Position numbers and translations under genes: made by a program. From the NCBI GenBank assembly GCA_022578965.1, contig MU400595.1:1-64000 (forward strand): DNA of 64,000 nucleotides, in the 5' to 3' direction. Below, piece after piece: positions 27,620 to 38,940 of this stretch; the first letter of the stretch is position 1; each line of letters begins with the position of its first letter. The notes under the pieces are model-generated. The model saw only the letters and a program-made list of their open reading frames with translations. It was not told the origin of the DNA and searched no databases. This stretch comes from Xylaria sp. FL1777 (taxonomy: Eukaryota; Ascomycota; Sordariomycetes; Xylariales; Xylariaceae).

Positions 27620-28850
27620 TACAGTATATGTACATGTAGGTAGTGCACAGGAACTACCCAAGTAGGTACCACAGGTTGGTCCACTATGCATCATGCCGAC
27701 AAAAGAAATAAAAGATTTGAGATTGTGCAAGATAGAGCTTGGTATGAATCCCGAGTGATATTCTATGATTTCATGTTTTTCTCACCCAAACGTTTATTAC
27801 ATATCTCTTACACTAAGTTAGGTAAGCAAATATTGCAACCACCAGGTAGGTAGTAGGTACATTTACGTAGTCTAGACAGTCTAGACAGGCTTCTAGGTAG
27901 GCTTCTGGGCTATGTGACAACTAGGTAGACTGAAGCACCTACCTAATCAAGGTAGTGGGCAGACGGCTGTGAGCTGTAGTGACGGGCAGGGCTGAATAGG
28001 ACTTGCAGTGTGCCTGCGTTGGCTGGCTGACCGCTTCTACCTTACCTAAGTGTACATATTCATACCTACCTACTCAAGGTAGGTTAATAGCATTGAATGA
28101 ATATTGTTGCCTCACCTGTTCTTGGAAAAGACAAGGGAAAGAAAGGAAGGAAGAAAGAAAGTCTTCATTATGTAAATTGTAGAATATCAACTATTGCGGG
28201 TAGGTATTGTAACGTAATGTTAGGTTTGAACTACCGCACCTCGATATAACTAACACCCTACGTACTTAGGTAGGTACTTTTAGTCAGGCAGAGATAGCAA
28301 TAGACGGCCCGGAGCACATACCGACAAATACCTACATGTAATTCTCTCAACCTCGATCTTATTACTGTCATGGCTGGTATGAGGTGTCTAGAAAGGAGTA
28401 ACATGCTCGTCACAACCTGAGCCCGCATGGCATGCACCTGCATCTGCCATTACGTTTTCTCCAAACAACCCATGCTCCTACCATTTTCTGGAGGTCATCC
28501 ACCTCTGCCAATGTAGCACAGTGACACCGGATATGTAGAACTTTTTTCTACTCCTTGCTCCTTGTCAAACCATCATTTAGATGTTTCGGTAGAACACGAA
28601 GCTAAGAAATCCAAAAAAAAGAAAGAAAAAAAAAAGAGAGAGAGCACAATTAAAGACAATTTTGCATTCCTCTTAAGCTTTGTACCTACATGTAGTACTA
28701 TGTATAGCTTGGCTTAATACCAAAATATGTACGTAGGTAAGGGCAAAGAGCTAAACAGCCTGAGATACAGACCATTGAACAGGCAGGTAGGTATAAGTAC
28801 CTACGTAGGTACACAAACATGTAGGTAGGTGGTACTATAGCGGGGTAGTT
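27620..28850. repeat. dispersed TAGGTAGGTA/ACCTACCTA word cluster
   Basis: At least a dozen short words built from GGTAGGTA or its complement occur here, for example near 27845, 28066, 28268, 28784 and 28821. They are in no fixed spacing or orientation. Smaller clusters of the same word appear near 44430-44500, 47280-47540 and 58020-58150, always outside genes. I interpret this as a dispersed intergenic motif rather than a transposon. Function unknown. Confidence 0.6.
28613..28644 (+). repeat. polypurine run (A/G)
   Basis: An uninterrupted A/G run with a GA dinucleotide tail. It could be promoter-associated nucleosome-free DNA of the downstream VPS24 gene. Nothing more can be said from sequence. 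Confidence 0.6.
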
Positions 28851-29175
28851 CCTAGATGGGTATCAGCGGCAGAACAAGGGTAAGGGTAAGGTATCAAATC
28901 AGCGACAGCAGATCCCACATGAGTACTGTGCGAAGTACCAGTTACATTACCTAACCTATTCACTACTTACTTGCCTAGGAACTGACTCCACACTCAACTT
29001 TCCCTCCTCAGCCTTGGGCTTTGGAGACCCCAGCCTCGGGACTGTCACCTCTTCCCACCAACGTCATCGCTGAACCCCACGAAAACAACACATTCCCATC
29101 GCTGTGCTGCCTCCACGCCCTGCCTCCATCATAGCTCCTCAGTTCGACCACCTTCATCACAGCCCGTCCTCCGAA

Positions 29176-30049
29176 ATGGAGGGCCTCAAAGCTCTCTTCG
29201 TCAAGCCGGATCCCAATGCTCAGGTAAGCGCCTCCATCGCTTCCGTATCCATCTATCGTCCATCCCAAGGCCCCCGCGGAGGAACCAACTAAACGAAATG
29301 AGCTTGCATGGATGCCGATAGAACTAAAAAAGGAAAAGAGGAATACAAAACAAGGAAGCCTTAGACAACACCGCACTGGCTAACACCTCTTCACCCAGAT
29401 GCGCAAATGCAATCAGCTCATCCGCTCAAATCTCCGCAAACTCGACCGCGACATCAATGCCGTCCGCCAAGTCGAGCAGAAGACGAAGAATCTGATCTTA
29501 GCAGCTGATAGGCGAGGCGCCCGCGACGCAACACGGCGGGCCCAGGCGCAGCGGGAGGCGCGAGACTTCGCGCGAGAACTGATCCGCGCGCGGCGGACGT
29601 CGGCGCGCCTGATAACGTCCAAGGCGCAGCTAAGCAGCGTGCAGATGCAGGTGAACGAGGCCTTCGCGGTGCGGAAGATCGAGGGCAGCATCAGGGCCAG
29701 CGTAGGGATAATGAAGGACGTCAACACATTGATCCGCCTGCCCGAGCTGGCGGGCACCATGCGCGAGCTGAGCACCGAGCTGATGAAGGCCGGTGTAATC
29801 GAGGAGATGGTCGGCGAGAACTTACCCGTTGACGAGGATGGTATGTTTGAAGACGAGGAGATGGAGGCCGATGGTGAGGTTGATAAGGTGCTCGGCGAGA
29901 TTCTCAAGGGCAAGATGGAGAAGGCCGGCCCCATGCCTGCTACGCCTGTGGCGCCCGAGCCTACGCCTGCCGAGCTGGAAGACGAAGAGGAGGACCAGGA
30001 GGCTATGATGGATCAGATGAGGAACAGACTCGAGGCTTTAAGGAGTTAG
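29176..30049 (+). CDS. VPS24: ESCRT-III subunit Vps24 (CHMP3-like)
   Basis: Two exons: 29176..29223 and 29399..30049, giving 232 aa. Exon 1 encodes MEGLKALFVKPDPNAQ and exon 2 begins MRKCNQLIRSNLRKLDRDI. The Snf7 fold is clear: a basic helix-1/2 hairpin rich in Arg (about 17-110), the segment RLPELAGTMRELSTELMKAG that matches human CHMP3 closely, and an acidic C-terminal part ending in a MIM1-like helix (MRNRLEALRS), the type bound by the Vps4 MIT domain. Vps24 caps and bundles Snf7 filaments during multivesicular-body sorting at endosomes. The protein is the usual family length. Exon 2 is markedly GC-rich relative to its flanks. The gene converges on the BTB-like gene, with stops about 380 bp apart. 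Confidence 0.92.
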
Positions 30050-30431
30050 TCGAGCCTCATCACTCCCGATTTCCCTCTCCTTCGTTTCTGTTTTGTCCAA
30101 ATCTATCCATTTGTTTCAGGTCATCCATAACGACACTGGCGTTTGGGAGCGGGGAGTCATTGGGTTAATGGAAGAGCATCTTGTGGTCGGGTTGTATTGA
30201 ATTCATCATTGTCCAGCTACGAGACCAAGAAGAACATAGAACCAGACTGGCGCATATATACAGGAAAGAAACCACTTCTGGTCCATCCACATATTAAATT
30301 TACAGCTCTAGGTGCCCGTATCTATGGTATCCAAATCCCTGTTCTCAAATTTGGAGAATGATATTTCCCCGCCTCCGCTCAGTTGATCCGGGGAGATGAT
30401 ACGCAACGGAAACCTACCAAGATTAATTTAA

Positions 30432-32105
30432 TTATTTAAAAGACCACCTCGGCGTCGTAGAAATGTGATCCGACACCTGGTCCTCAGCCGTCCAATCCCA
30501 GCTCGTAGCCGTGAATACGTCCCGAGCAAACTTATCCGCGCCCATAGCATTCTCAAACCGCAATCTCTGATCTGCAGCCAGGGCTCTCGTGAACCGAAAC
30601 GGCCTCTGATTCCCCTCCCCACGCTCATCCATCTTGCTATCCGCATCGCCCGGCATCCACGCATGTGCAGCCCGACCATTCTTCCACGCAGCACGGGATA
30701 TAGGAATGGAATTAGCAGATAGCAAGGCCTGGATGAAGTCCAGGATGGGCAGCAAGCGCGTGCGCAGGCCGCAGTTGGTGTGGTTCTTGTCGATCTGGTA
30801 GGCGGGGCACTGTCGCAGCGTGGCGAGGACGTGGTCGACGGGGAGCAGGGCGGAGTCGGCGATGGCGTCGAGCGAGGCGGGCGAGAAGTCCACGAGGAAC
30901 AGCAGGCCCTTGTTTGCTAGGAACTTGAACATCTCCCCCAGCTGGTACGAGTCGCACGCCACGCTCGAGTCGTACCCGAGCTTGCACTGCCGCGCCCCGC
31001 GCGACGACGTGTACAGCTGCAGGAAGTGCCGCGGCACCGACGCCAGCGTGTTCAGCACGCTGTTGCGCCTGTATTGCAGTTCTTCTGGGCCGGGGAATTA
31101 ATATGTACTGAATGTGGCTGGTAGAGTAGATTCCCCGTAAAGGAAATGGAAAATAGAATAAGAATAAGAATTAAAAAAAAAAATTTAGATGTGGTGTTTA
31201 TGTCTCATAGGAAAATGAAAGGGGGTGAAACACGTACGCTCAAGCCCATCCTGTAAGTACCACCAAGTAGCACTAGTTGTCTCGTCCTCTTCCCCGCCAA
31301 ACGACCTCCACTGGCAGGAGCCGTTCATGATCAGCTCTCTGGTCGCGGCCTGGAACTTACCGGGTTGGTTCAGCAGCCAGGAGACGAGGATCTTCTGGCG
31401 CAGGACGTTCTCGTTCGCGCGGCTCATGCCGCTGAAGCCGTCGTCCCGTACGGGCTTGCCACGGTTCGTGACGGGCCACTTGAACTTGAGGCCCGCGGCC
31501 ACGTACTTGGAGACGGCAGCGGCGCAGTCGAAGCGGTCGGCGAGCACGGCCAGCGTCGTCACGAACGACATTGTGATCTGCGCCTGGGCGGTCTTCGCGT
31601 CCTGCCCGTGCAAGATCCGCAGGAGGTCCGCGAACGCCATCTCCCGGTACGCGTACGACGTAGCCTCGTCGTCGTCGTGGATCGAGATCCAAGGGAGATC
31701 CCCCACGTCTGCGTCCCCGGGCCGTACGTTCTTGAGTGACAGCGCCGCGAACGCTTCGGCGATGCCGTTCGCTTCCTTGAAGCGCGAGTCGCCAAGGAGC
31801 TTGTCAAAGTACTTCGACTGCCTCCTGAGCACGGCGAGGTCCACGCGGAACGCAAGACACACCCTCGCTTTCGGCACGGGCTGCTGCTGCGGATGCGGAT
31901 CCCCGCGACTCACGTGTCTTGGCTGCGCTGCCTTCCGGGCTGAGCGGATCGTGTCTTTCGAGTTCTGAAAGGTCACGTCCAGCATGACATCGCCGTGTTC
32001 AGAAACAACGATGACTTCAGGTTGCCGCTCCTTGCCGCTCGGGGGCTCCGCCGCCGCCGCCGACGGGTCTCCTCCATCCGGCGCACCGCCTACCGAGTCC
32101 TCCAT
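30432..32105 (-). CDS. BTB/POZ-like protein of unknown function
   Basis: Two exons: complement(30432..31084, 31238..32105), giving 506 aa; the donor lies after GLE and the acceptor restores QELQYRRNSV. The N-terminal 45 residues are Ala/Pro/Gly-rich and disordered. Residues about 35-240 look like a fungal BTB fold: GDVMLDVTF strand, then FRVDLAVLRRQSKYFDKLL, the usual 'exposed residue plus helix' of BTB domains, and a later helical section (TTLAVLADRFDCAAAVSKY). The C-terminal half holds Cys-containing helical sequence (CKLGYDSSVACDSYQLGEM) of no family I recognise. Many fungal BTB proteins of this kind are uncharacterised; some act as Cullin-3 adaptors or nuclear factors, but nothing here decides. 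The region is strongly GC-rich, which produces long spurious frames on the other strand. Confidence 0.8.
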
Positions 32106-33073
32106 TTGGTCTGTCTCCGGTGTGAGGCAATACCTTGAAGACGACGGAAGATGAGGACCTCATCAGCTTCCAGTGCGCTGAATGCCGCCTTCTTCCTCGA
32201 GGTTTATGAGGGCGTGATGAGGCTTGAGCGTATGTATGTAGAAATAGGGCGGAGAACTATCTAGCCAGTCAAAGTGCTGACCTCTTGAAGTGAGCAGTCT
32301 TCACTCACTTGAACATAACACGTCACAAAATTGGGACTCAGAGGTAATTTATATAAATACTCCAACAAGATAGTTTCCCCTAGCTGCTGAAATTCGAGTC
32401 AGATCTTTTTTCTTTCCTTTTTTTTGAATGAGATATACTATGTACAGACCAGAATCATTACGGATGACATGGCAATTGGGAGAGGGTCGACGCTAGACCG
32501 ATTAGGGATGTTGCATGACCCCTATTGGCTATATCCAGGGTATGTACTTTTATTCACTATACGCCTTAGCATTAACCACTTCTCCGACGTCACTTCACCA
32601 ACTCATGGTATCTTTTTTAAGGTGACAACTACATATTATCTTCGTTATCAGCCACAGCTACCTAAAATTCGAATAAATAGCAAAAAAATAAAAAAGACTT
32701 GAAAAGGAGACAGGTAGAAGGAAAGACAAAATAAGGAAGAAGAAGAAAAGAGAGAAAAGTGTCTCGCAGATGACTTGGAGCTCTATCTCTACTGCGCCTG
32801 CTCTTCTCAATGGTGGACCAGATATCTTCTTGCAGGTAGGCAGTAGATGCTTGATAGATAATATGCAACGGCAGGTTGATTACATTTCGTATGTTCAATA
32901 GGTAAGAGGCAGGTAGGTATACTCCTCTCCTCCGCCTTCTGCGGCCTCGAAAAAACTTAACACAAACTGTCTGTCTCTCCCTCTCTCTACTCTATACTCT
33001 AACCCAATTTTCTTTTCTACCACAACTTTGGAAACATCATCTTTCACAACTCTCGCGCCTTTCAAGCTTGACC
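32106..33073. other. intergenic
   Basis: Promoter DNA of the minus-strand BTB-like gene on the left, and upstream sequence of the decayed gene on the right. There are A/T-rich and CT-rich stretches (for example near 32950-33000) but no supportable gene. Confidence 0.6.
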
Positions 33074-35322
33074 ATGGCTACTTTTTCGGGGGGGCTGTTT
33101 GAACCTGCAGACACGATTAAGCCCTATTGGGTATATCTCTGTCTTCCTTAGTTGCCGAGCGGAGCCGATTTTGTACGCCTTGAATGACTCCATCGCGAGG
33201 AAAGCGGGCAAGCTAATTTTTACTCCAGACCTTAGGACTTGCTTATATCGACGAGAATGTCCATTCGAACCATTCTATCTTTGTTACCTACTATACACCC
33301 TCGGATGAGGATCGACCGCCGGGCCCCTTCGAGCACGGGATCCACATAGAAGTAGTCACGAAGTCAAAACGTCCTAGGGCCTTGTTCGAGTTGAAACCAT
33401 GGATCGACAATAACCGGGTATGGGGTCTCGGTGAATGGCTCGACGAACAATTCCCCTTAATGATGGTCGACTATACCGATGAAGAAGTAGGGAATCCTAG
33501 CTGGGCCAAGCGAACCTTTATTGAACGAAGTCTTCAATTCTGCCCATGGGCCTGGGTCCCGCCTGACGACAGTGAGAGCCATTGCGATCTATATATCGAT
33601 AGACGACATTTACTGATAGCGCCGCAGTCCGCAGAGCCTGGGACGATGTTTCTATATTTATAGCGTCGAAATGGGAAGAACTCATGGCTAGTGGACCTGA
33701 CGATCCTATTGAACCACAAGATATTAAACTCTTCCGAAGACCCTTATATAGTGTATGAATTCTTCTGGTGGATCTTGTTTTTCTTTTCTTCTTTTTTTTC
33801 TGGTCCTCCTCTCACCGAACCGAGTTTGTTTTGATTAGTATAACTCCTTGTACGACGCCGGAAGGGGTCACGGAATCGTTTAGAGCGCACAGTATTTCCT
33901 AATTGTACAGCGTATACAAACGCAAAGTCATGGGGCTTACAAAGCTGGACTTTCTTATTATTTAGGACAACCAGACTCAAGGGTGTAGGCGACTACGAAG
34001 CAACGAGTACGAGGTTATGAGCGTGTCGTACGAAAAGAACATGCTAGTCCCAACAAATGTCATTGTGTAGAAACACACTCTTGAGCTAAAGTCACCTTGT
34101 TATTTGTGCCGATACTATGCGACTTCAAGACCGGCACGTGCTTTATACACATCAGCTGCCAGGCCGATATTAGTATAACAGGTCTTTGCAGGGAGTACGA
34201 GAATTGCATCAAGTTTGTTATACACGTTATTCATCCCTTGAGACTTTCGCATAATATAACCCGTGAGCATGGTCCTCTCGCTCGCATTCTTATCATGTTC
34301 CCCCATTCTACACTCAATAACCGCAACAGATCTTGTGCAAATTATCACCTGTGTCTATGCACACATCACACGTACAGTCACGATGAAACAATATCTTACT
34401 ATTCCTAACTTACAGGTCAACCGGCTCTATGTCGCCCTCGAATACCCAGAAGACCCAGGCATCCAACACGAACATCAACCCGAGCTCTTGCCCGAAGAAC
34501 TACGAACGCAAGCTAACGGGGAACGAGAACTTGAATACGTTTGTTGCCAGTACTCAGTCCCTAGTAGCGATTAGAGCTTAACGTTTCCTAGACTTGGAGC
34601 TTCATTCTCACATTCGAGCAAGACGAACAACTCCACATTAAGCGTTATACCATAGACTGCCGACCAGATGCAATAGAGGCCTTTCCAGATATAATGGAAC
34701 AGTGTATCAGAAACGATCATCTGCTCAGAAACGACTGCGTAATCGAGACATCTATCATGGAGCCCTGCCTGCTCAGCTACATCCCTCGCCTTAGTATGTG
34801 CACACTAGAGTCATTTTCCTCCCTTTCTAGTAAACTGAGGACTCCTAACGTGTCTCGGGAGCATGCATCAGGGGCATAACATTCACCCAAAAGAGTAATC
34901 GCTGACTCCAGCGAGCATAGTGATCCTTTTGATGATACAAGATCTAGATATCCAACTATTCGAGGCATTCCTTGCCAGTCATCACTGGACCCCAGACAGA
35001 ACAGCATGGGGTTCTCATTTAACTCATCTGTGGGCTAGACAGGTACTGATGGACTGTGAAGCTACCAATATCAACGAGGAGAGAAGTAAGAGCCCCTCCC
35101 ATCCCAGTAACACTCTGACACACGTCGTGAATACGCATTGACTCTGGTTGTCGCACAGTAATATCGGTCGAGGAAGCCGCCCGGACATCCGTAAGACAAC
35201 ACCAGCAGCTATACCCCTCTGACTTCGACGGCTGGAACCCCGAACGACAAATCTCTATATATGACGTGAACCCATCAATACCGGAACCAAGACGAAGGGT
35301 GAGGAGAAGGAGGGTTAGGTGA
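33074..35322 (+). pseudogene. decayed multi-exon conserved fungal gene
   Basis: Coding-like blocks of one protein lie in order on the plus strand but not in one readable frame. Block 1 starts MATFSGGLFEPADTIKP, continues LPSGADFVRLE, meets a TGA at 33185-33187, then reads EESGQANFYSRP. A frame change near 33235 leads to GLAYIDENVH and a long block to about 33600 (FELKPWIDNNRVWGLGEWL, FIERSLQFCPWAWVP). Another shift gives SAAVRRAWDDVSIFIASKW to about 33752. A possible 663-nt intron precedes VNRLYVALEYPEDPG (34416). A clean short intron (GTTTGT ... TTTCCTAG) joins it to TWSFILTFEQDEQLH. Later blocks (DPFDDTRSRYPTIRG; then SVEEAARTSVRQHQQ) reach a TGA at 35320-35322, with a TAG in frame near 35040. 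Short remnant introns remain. I do not recognise the family. Sequencing error is possible, but several independent lesions favour a pseudogene. Confidence 0.58.
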
Positions 35323-35760
35323 TTGAAGTTTGGGGGGTTTTTAGTAGCGCGGGTATTGGATCAGGTGCGGCGTGTTTCGCCCTCTGTTCACTTGAATGAA
35401 CGAAATGATAATTAATATTTACCCGCCTGTAATAAAATCCATCTGTTAAGACTCGACCATTGTAGAGCATGTTGGTAATGATGTCTGGTTCTCCGAAATA
35501 TCTATCCGAGTAGGGTCTATGGTTTCAGCTAATCTACACCGAGTAGATATACCTCCAACCATTCTATGCCCACGTTTGGACAAGGTTCACGGGAATATGA
35601 AACTATGTTGGCAATACGTTGGTCGAACTAGGCGTCTTCTATTTTATAGTCCCTTTCTTTCTGTCTTTCTTTCTTCCTTCTCGGGTATACCCCAGCAGTA
35701 CTCCACGCCCCTCCATTTCCCCAATATGTGCAGAGTTCGGGATCGCCTAAGACGGCATGA
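35323..35760. other. intergenic, 3' flank of FTR1
   Basis: About 440 bp separating the decayed plus-strand gene from the stop of the minus-strand iron permease. No open frame of substance. A CT-rich stretch near 35650-35690 probably belongs to the 3' flank of FTR1. Confidence 0.6.
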
Positions 35761-37073
35761 TTAAGCAGGGGTGACAGATTCAGAAGCCTCTGGCTTCGTC
35801 GTCCCTGAGCCCGTCTCCTCAGTGATTTCTGCGGGCCCAGCTTCAACTGAACTCTTCTTGGCCCCAAATAATGGCCAGTGTCCCTTAACCTCACGGTATC
35901 TCATGACACCTAAAGAGATTATAACGGCGATCCAGTAAAGGTTGTACGAGATGACAGAGCCGTACGTTGCCGAATTCGTCCATCCGAGGATAGCGTTGAA
36001 TATCCCCCAGCCTGCGCCGCCGTTAAGCTCAGGATTACAGCACTATACAAGCTCTATCTTAGTATTTCGAATCGGTGTTAAGAGTGTGCCGCTGTACTTA
36101 CGTTTACATGCCAGACGCTCTTATCAATGTCGTATGATCCAGGTCCGCTTCCTAACTCAGCAGCATCACTGCCGACGACATTATTCCACTGCTGGGCTTC
36201 CAAATACCAGACGGCACGGGAGAAAAGACCCGCGCCGACGAGGTACAGCAAACACGTGGAAACGACGAGAAAGTACTGAAGCCGAGACGTGGTGCCACCC
36301 CTAGACAACATCAGCATGCTATCTCATTGACCAGGCCATTCCCTATCCAACTACTCACCTATACAAGATATATCCCACAATCGCCCCGACAATCAGCCCT
36401 ACGACAACTGGCAAGGGTACAGCAGTAGCAGGCGCCGAGAACGAGACGCCAGCGATGAAGACAATGGCCTCGATGCCTTCTCGTAGGACAGTGATGAACG
36501 GGAGCACGAACATGGCGTACTTCTCCGCGAAGCGTTTCAGCCAGCCGCTGCGCGACCCGCCCGTGTTGACGGGGGCCTCGATGGCCTTAGCGAGCTTCAC
36601 GCGCCACTTCTCCTGCAACTTGCCGACGCGGAGGAGGGCGACGCCTACGACGCTGATGATGAGGGACGCGAAGAGCGCGAAGGCGCCCTCGTAGTTGTAC
36701 TCGTTTGTGTCCCACGCGTCGCGGCCCGCCGTGTAGAAGGTGCCGATAATGCCAGCTGCGACGACGAGGCAGATGAAGAAGCCTATGCCAACTCCCAGCC
36801 ACACCTTCGTTGAGCCATAGTCAGTCAGCCAGCGCAGTTGTGTGTGTGTGATTATGTGCGAAACATGCTAGGTACATTTCTACCCCGCGAATCTATGTAG
36901 AGGGAGGCGTATCTTACCTGTTTGACTAGAGCTTTGTACACAGCGACATCGCGGTTGGGACCATCGAGCGTCTGTTTGAGGAAAGCGAGAAGCACGGAGA
37001 TAATGATGACGGTCTCCAGCGTCTCGCGGAAGACGACGAGGAAGACGGGGACGGAGAAGACGTCCTTTGCCAT
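35761..37073 (-). CDS. FTR1: high-affinity iron permease Ftr1
   Basis: Four exons: complement(35761..36042, 36102..36300, 36359..36804, 36918..37073), giving 360 aa. It starts [20 protein letters not shown]. The two REXXE iron-binding motifs of the family are present: RETLE at residues 16-20 and REGIE at about 160-164. Seven hydrophobic segments fit an Ftr1/EfeU permease, and the cytosolic C-terminal tail is Glu-rich ([17 protein letters not shown]). Ftr1 works in the plasma membrane as a complex with the Fet3 ferroxidase, taking Fe(III) produced by Fet3. The partner gene lies divergently 1.87 kb away. A perfect ATCTGATAA site about 200 bp upstream of the start predicts iron repression by a GATA factor of the SreA/Urbs1 type. 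The protein is full-length, with no missing motif. Confidence 0.96.
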
Positions 37074-37271
37074 GGTGATACGGATTGACGATGGCTTACA
37101 CCAATTGACAGGTATGAGAAGTTAGAGACGAGGAATCGTCAACGCAGAATGAGAATACGGACTCAATCCAAGAGATATCTGCCCAGGAAAGAAGATCAGA
37201 CCACTCCTGGTTAGCTTAGAGCGCACTGTGGTGTAAATCCTGCGACTCGATGTTCCGCGATTATCTATTCG

Positions 37272-37280
37272 ATCTGATAA
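37272..37280 (+). promoter_or_regulatory. SreA-type GATA site ATCTGATAA
   Basis: Exact match to the ATCWGATAA consensus described for SreA-family iron-responsive GATA repressors. It lies about 200 bp upstream of the FTR1 start codon. The role is inferred from the motif and the adjacent gene. Confidence 0.7.
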
Positions 37281-38580
37281 AAAACAGGTGGGTGTGGGGC
37301 ATCCCACCACTTTTCCCGACTTCACCACTAATACCTCTGTGGCAGGCCAGACTCCTCCCTTTCTGCAGCCGATAGCGGCTAGTTAAATGGGGTAATCCTG
37401 GAATGTTCCGTGTAACCACATTCGAGGGACTGGTTGAAAGAAGTAGAAAGGAAAAAGGGAACGGAAAAGGGGAACGGAAAAGGGAAAGGAATCCGGCCTC
37501 GGGTGGTGTCTGCTTTACACTCTCTATTACATTAGCCACGACGAAGAATTGTTTACTTTAGCATCACTAGATGATATACTATATCTCTCCTGCGCTGATG
37601 GGATAAAGATCGAAGAGGAAAATAAGTCTAAGCAAGTACCTGTTGCTCCAGGATTAGGTGTTGTCTTACAAGTTAGCTTTGGCTAGTCGATCAGCTCATG
37701 CCGGCCAAGCTAGCATAAGCTTTTTCCCTTGCTTAGGTTCGTCTACAGGCGTGGGTAATATCCTTATCTGGTGCTGCGGAAAGGAGGTTCCTATCGATGA
37801 ATGTCCCTGTCATTAGTCATTTCGTCTATCTCTACCTACGTCAAAATTTCCATGTCTATGCGTTAACGAACAAACAACAAACAACCATGCCGATAGAACC
37901 CCATTGTATGGCCTACAGTTCAGCTTTTCGTATCCGTACCGTACTATAGCGAATCAAAGTTGGTAATCATTAAAATCGTCTCTTGTGGCTCTGATCCCTG
38001 CTTGTGATGCACTGCATCATTCAGCCGGCTGTCTTTTGGCGCGGGCTCGACTCTGCTAACCCGTCAAATTCCCTAGAGTTGTCGACCTAAAGCATTAGCA
38101 CCTGAGATAGCGCAGATTTCGAATCTTAGGTAGATTTTGATCCCGCTTGTTGCTCATTAGGTCAAGTAGATGAAAATTTTATCATTCTAAAAAGGCCTTT
38201 AACACCTTTGAACCGCGGTAAACACTCCATCAAATGATCTTAAGTTCTACAATAACAACGCTGGTCTCATTTTGGCGCATGCGGGCTGACTGGTTAATGC
38301 GAGATATCAGACCACTCTACACTGGTAGGAACAGCAACCGTTCGTTTCTATCAGGTATTGGCGGTCAGGGAATGTAGTTTGAGACCCAACCACAAGCTTG
38401 GTGAATCCTGCTTCGCGCCATGTCGACTGGTCGACGGACGGAGTCACACTTGCGAGGAGCGGGGGATCATGTTTGTCTCACACTACACGGTAGGACTGCC
38501 TAGATAGGCAATATAATTAAGCACCCTTTGACGTGCCGGTATCCTAGGGTAGTAGTAGGCAGCTCGGACTCCTACCTCGG

Positions 38581-38589
38581 ATCAGATAA
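38581..38589 (+). promoter_or_regulatory. SreA-type GATA site ATCAGATAA
   Basis: Second exact match to ATCWGATAA, about 350 bp upstream of the FET3 start codon. Together with the site near FTR1 it places one canonical site beside each divergent gene. Confidence 0.7.
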
Positions 38590-38940
38590 GTGATGATCCC
38601 TGAACGCTTAAAACTTACTTACTGGGCTAGCGGTGGTGCTACACACCTACTCTGATCTAATCAGATGGATAAGACGATCTCGCGGGCGCCCAACACTCTC
38701 TCACACCACACCTTGAGATATGTAGCGATGTTAGATTGTACATAGGTACCTTTGTCCTGTTTTATCTCTAAGCGCTAAAAGCCACCAAGACCTCAAACTG
38801 GTTGTTTTACTGTGCTGATAGACTTTTTATCCCTTCACTTTTATTCCACTTATGCTTATACTTGTCTGAAGCATATTACTGAATTTGGGCTATTGATACA
38901 TCGATACTACTACGGCAACCCTTTGCCTATGGAATTCGAA

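Larger units (their letters stand above)
27003..29175. other. bidirectional intergenic region between SBA1 and VPS24
   Basis: Holds the divergent promoters of the p23 and Vps24 genes. No coding gene is supported. Its most visible feature is a dense scatter of TAGGTAGGTA/TACCTACCTA-type words between about 27620 and 28850, and a purine-rich run at 28613-28644. Confidence 0.6.
37074..38940. promoter_or_regulatory. divergent FTR1-FET3 promoter region
   Basis: A 1.87-kb gene-free interval between the start codons of the two iron-uptake genes. It contains two exact matches to the fungal iron-repressor consensus ATCWGATAA, one near each start, plus further single GATA cores (for example GGATAAG near 38665). 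No coding gene is supported inside it. Confidence 0.75.

Noticed and set aside
31225..31968. 247-codon plus-strand frame
   Set aside because: Antisense shadow of the GC-rich BTB-like gene; no domain, Ser/Arg/Ala-rich as expected from the reverse strand.
33121..33141. GTATAT ... CCTTAG considered as a functional intron in the decayed gene
   Set aside because: Only 21 nt, too short to splice; probably a remnant of a deleted intron.
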